From an uncultured Hymenobacter sp. (GTDB taxonomy: Bacteria > Bacteroidota > Bacteroidia > Cytophagales > Hymenobacteraceae), in NCBI GenBank assembly GCA_937871705.1, contig CALMOO010000735.1:1-9108 (forward strand): DNA of 9,108 nt. The letters are read 5' to 3'. This document shows positions 8,201-9,108 of this stretch, piece by piece. The notes beneath the pieces were generated by a model. It was not told where the DNA came from. It made no database searches and was given only the letters and a program-made list of their open reading frames with translations. Every line of letters starts with the position of its first letter. Within the stretch, counting starts at the first letter, position 1. A program made the position numbers and the translations under genes.

Positions 8201-8337
8201 GCGGCACGCCTACCCCCGTGCCTGCCCGCAGCGCGGCGCCGGTGCCGCAGCCGCGTTCACGCCGCCCGCAGCGCGCTGGGCCAGCGCAGCCTGGAGCTGC
8301 CCACGGTGCTCGTCACCAACCAGCACTCCCTCTCTGA
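5242..8337 (+). CDS. Tricorn-like S41-family protease, exported; frame broken before the catalytic serine
   Basis: The ATG at 5242 is preferred over an in-frame TTG at 5218 because a signal peptide begins there (MPVFTSAPARLALLGALLPL, cleavage after AQA at residue 24). Residues 30-315 and about 325-730 carry repeated beta-propeller motifs of the SPDGKxLAF type, as in tricorn proteases, whose propellers guide peptides to the active site. A Pro/Ala/Lys-rich linker (549-619) interrupts the second propeller region before INFDDIRRRLSLVPV. Next come the helical core (730-810) with GELNASHSG, where S795-H796 match the tricorn Ser-His pair, a PDZ domain (816-900, PGDVLLAVDG) and the start of the S41 domain with D959-V-R-N-N-N-G-G966. 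After A998 the frame yields 33 unrelated Pro/Arg-rich residues and stops; the rest is in the next frame (8276-8629). Without a 40-bp insertion the protein would have 1115 residues. As read, the 1031-residue product lacks the nucleophile. TACCTTGCA at 5206-5214 is an imperfect -7 box. Confidence 0.88.
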   Translation: MPVFTSAPARLALLGALLPLAAQAAPPAALPYFSEPSVSPDRQEIAFVSGGDIWTVPAAGGEARLLVAHPATESRPLYAPDGKSLAFVSTRSGNGDIYLLNFESGELKRLTFDDGLDQLDNWSADGKYLYYSSTSRDIAGMNDIYRVPVGGGTPTAVSADRYANEFFAAPSPDGRTLAFSARGIASAQWWRHGHSHLDESEIWLRQEGKNGPTYTGLTSGGSKALWPMWGVGGQKLFFTSDQGGPENIWTIGLTKSAPQQVTNFKGGRVLWPSISYDGKLLVFERDFNIWTLDTQNGQAKQVAIRRRGAPASPTIERQRFTDRLQELALSPDGKKVAFVVHGEVFAASAADGGDATRLSVTTAAESDLAWAPDSRRLVYVSARDGAKHLYSYTFATGKETRLTNAATNDASPRFSPDGKLLAFERDAKELRVLDVAKNQERVLGTGRLDRPPLSAERSFVWSPDGRWIAYTPRGGRGFTNVLVVPTAGGPSQPLSFLANSNSNTVSWSPDGKYLLFDTGQRTEDAEVARIDLQLRTPRFREDQFRDLFKETTPGPVAPDKNQAPPAKPPTPSTPAALPVAAADSARAKARVAGKLSKSRKGKKGAIDSAATVVAAKPPVQINFDDIRRRLSLVPVGIDVRAQTISPDGKWLLLTGSVLSQTNLYIYPLDELSKEPATARQLTSTAGAKREAQFSPDSKEVYFLDQGIQVVPVEAGKGTPRSVAVAAELDVDFEQEKMVVFDEAWAYLRDFFNDKTFNGTNWPAQHDQFAPYIAGARTPDEARRLTNLMIGELNASHSGMGPAAAASGTVAPATGRLGLRFDPAEYEQHGRLRITTVLPLGAGALAGLKPGDVLLAVDGHPITGSTNLDELLQYKVGRRTALRVASDNKERDVVVRPLSRDTEKALDYRQWVEERRAYVAKASGGKLGYVHMFDMSAASLSQLYLDLDAENMSREGVVVDVRNNNGGFVNVYAIDVLARRSYLTMADRGTPTPVPARSAAPVPQPRSRRPQRAGPAQPGAAHGARHQPALPL
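8224..8275 (+). repeat. 12-bp direct repeat bounding the 40-bp frameshifting insertion
   Basis: GCCCGCAGCGCG occurs at 8224-8235 and again at 8264-8275, exactly 40 bp apart. Because 40 is not a multiple of three, the extra copy and its 28-bp spacer shift the frame by one base. Joining the first copy directly to 8276 gives PARSALGQRSLELPTVLVTN in one frame, continuous with both halves of the protease. The arrangement fits a duplication or small insertion resolved at the repeat, or an assembly error. Confidence 0.7.
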
Positions 8338-8629
8338 TGCCGAAGACTTTAGCGAAGGTTACCGGGCTTCGAAGCTGGGTAAAATTGTGGGTGAGCCTAC
8401 CGGCGGCTGGATTATCTTCACCTCCGGCACTACCCTGCTCGACGGCTCGACGCTGCGCCTGCCCACCAGCACCATCCGCTCGACCCGCGATGGCAAGGTG
8501 ATGGAAATGAACCCCCGCCCCGTGGATGTGCCCGTGACGCGGCCCGTCGGCGAAAGCTACACCGAGCACGATGTGCAGCTGGATACAGCCGTGAAGGAGC
8601 TACTGGGAGAGGTAGGCAAACAGCCCTAA
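8276..8629 (+). pseudogene. C-terminal catalytic segment of the tricorn-like protease, out of frame
   Basis: This frame continues the S41/tricorn C-terminal domain from LGQRSLELPTVLVTNQ. It carries the nucleophile region SLSDAEDF (serine codon 8333-8335, residue 1018 of the restored protein), the glycine motif KIVGEPTGGW, and MEMNPRP with E1075. The Ser-to-Glu spacing of 57 is close to the 58 between S965 and E1023 of archaeal tricorn. The segment ends with a typical family tail (DVQLDTAVKELLGE) and TAA at 8627-8629. It has no plausible start of its own; the first alternative codon is a GTG at 8306 inside a conserved strand. Motif conservation suggests a recent break or a sequence error rather than long decay. 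Confidence 0.85.
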
Positions 8630-8673
8630 CGGCTGCACTTTCCCCTACCCCCCTCTCCAGGGGAGACGCGGGC

Positions 8674-8751
8674 CGGACAATTTGTAACGAAAAAGAGAAG
8701 GGATTTTGGCAACTGCTAAAATCCCTTCTCTTTTTCGTTACAAATTGTCCG
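8674..8751. terminator. Long perfect hairpin, likely bidirectional terminator
   Basis: Two perfect 34-nt arms (8674-8707 and 8718-8751) flank a 10-nt centre in which a few more pairs can form. Inside each arm AGAAGGGATTTT pairs with AAAATCCCTTCT and is followed on either strand by a run of five T, the layout of an intrinsic terminator working both ways. The arm continues past the T run as CGTTACAAATTGTCCG, which a terminator does not need. It lies 44 nt after the protease stop and 79 nt after the stop of the minus-strand gene, so it separates convergent genes. Confidence 0.8.
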
Positions 8752-8830
8752 ACGGCGGGCACTGCTCTGCGTTAGCCGCCACTCCCTGGGCGTGCACGAC
8801 GATGGCCAGACTTAGCGCACCCACTTGGCG

Positions 8831-9108
8831 CTACAGCTCCGACGTTTTTTGCGCACTAGCCGCTGCTTGTGGCGGCAGTTGCACGTCAAAAGCGACTTTG
8901 GCCGTAGCCGAAATCTTGGGCACTACCACGTAATATACCACGCTGCCAACTTTTTGACTACTAATAGCTTCCAGCTTCACGGTATAGGTGTAGCCGGCGC
9001 AGGTTTGCACCACTTGCTGCGATAGCACGTGGGTGCCGGTGGCCGTCTTGGTTTTGCCAGCCAGCAGCGTGTGGGTCGTGAAATCGACCATGGCCGGCGG
9101 GGCGCAGT
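8831..9108 (-). CDS. Hypothetical protein, C-terminal part (runs off the right edge)
   Basis: On the minus strand a frame is open from the window edge to a TAG at 8833-8831, giving about 91 residues. It passes through an ATG at 9091, but the upstream codons (reading CAPPA before MVDF) are also open, so the true start is probably outside the window. The visible part has alternating hydrophobic residues suggesting beta-strands (YTYTVKLEAIS, VGSVVYYVVVPKIS, AKVAFDVQLP), two cysteines and an Ala/Ser-rich end. I do not recognise a family. The cysteine of CAPPA could be a lipobox cysteine or simply internal; the window does not show which. It converges on the protease gene with the long hairpin between them, which supports its being a real gene. 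Confidence 0.6.
   Translation of the reverse strand, partial: CAPPAMVDFTTHTLLAGKTKTATGTHVLSQQVVQTCAGYTYTVKLEAISSQKVGSVVYYVVVPKISATAKVAFDVQLPPQAAASAQKTSEL

Larger units (their letters stand above)
1014..8652. repeat. Dispersed over-represented octamer CTACCCCC / GGGGGTAG
   Basis: I count 12 exact copies by eye. CTACCCCC begins on the plus strand at 1014, 1238, 2201, 3297, 3434, 6947, 8210 and 8645; GGGGGTAG begins at 2961, 5153, 5928 and 6037. Nine of the twelve have a further C in front (CCTACCCCC). Copies lie in three genes and in both intergenic spacers that follow plus-strand genes. A rough base-composition estimate predicts fewer than one. Confidence 0.65.

Noticed and set aside
8206..8240. 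Programmed ribosomal frameshifting as the explanation for the protease frame change
   Set aside because: I see no slippery heptamer or stop-codon arrangement. A shift upstream of the repeat would insert an Arg/Cys-rich stretch (RRRCRSRVH), whereas removing 40 bp gives the family-like sequence directly.
8430..8762. 110-codon minus-strand frame and a 75-codon plus-strand frame (8706-8933), both crossing the long hairpin
   Set aside because: Both read through the terminator-like palindrome, and the first is antisense to the conserved protease C-terminus. They are chance frames.
1..9108. tRNA, rRNA, CRISPR array, transposase or defence island
   Set aside because: No cloverleaf, regularly spaced repeats, transposase motifs or defence-protein domains were visible on either strand.

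Overview
The window looks like chromosomal DNA from a GC-rich member of the Bacteroidota, most likely Hymenobacter or a close relative. Three things point there: a C-terminal type IX secretion (T9SS) sorting domain on a secreted protein, a TAnnTTTG-type promoter, and a FadL porin next to a GNSLT-type SGNH lipoprotein, a pairing typical of this phylum. The assignment rests on sequence character and recalled family features, not on a database search.

Layout. Positions 1-1494 (minus strand) hold a FadL/OmpP1-family outer-membrane channel followed 20 nt later by the start of an SGNH/GDSL lipoprotein that runs off the left edge; they probably form one transcript. Positions 1495-2019 are a divergent, AT-richer intergenic region with an inverted repeat near the porin gene and candidate promoters for the next gene. 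Positions 2020-5082 (plus) encode a 1020-residue secreted multidomain protein with an intact endonuclease/exonuclease/phosphatase (EEP) domain and a T9SS tail, closed by a clear intrinsic terminator. Positions 5242-8629 (plus) encode an exported tricorn-like S41 protease whose frame is broken near 8236. Between it and a minus-strand gene fragment at the right edge (8831-9108) lies a 78-nt hairpin with two perfect 34-nt arms that looks like a bidirectional terminator.

All recognisable products are exported or envelope proteins: a channel for hydrophobic compounds plus a probable esterase, a secreted nuclease or phosphatase, and a probably periplasmic peptide-degrading protease. The EEP and protease genes are separated by a terminator, so shared regulation is not implied.

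Most notable observations: (1) the protease frameshift is exactly explained by a 40-bp insertion bounded by a 12-bp direct repeat, and removing it restores the catalytic domain; (2) the octamer CTACCCCC/GGGGGTAG occurs at least 12 times in 9.1 kb, roughly twenty times chance; (3) one of those copies forms a nine-G tract in a probable surface loop of the porin, a possible slippage site; (4) the long perfect hairpin at 8674-8751. I saw no RNA gene, CRISPR array, insertion sequence or classical defence system.
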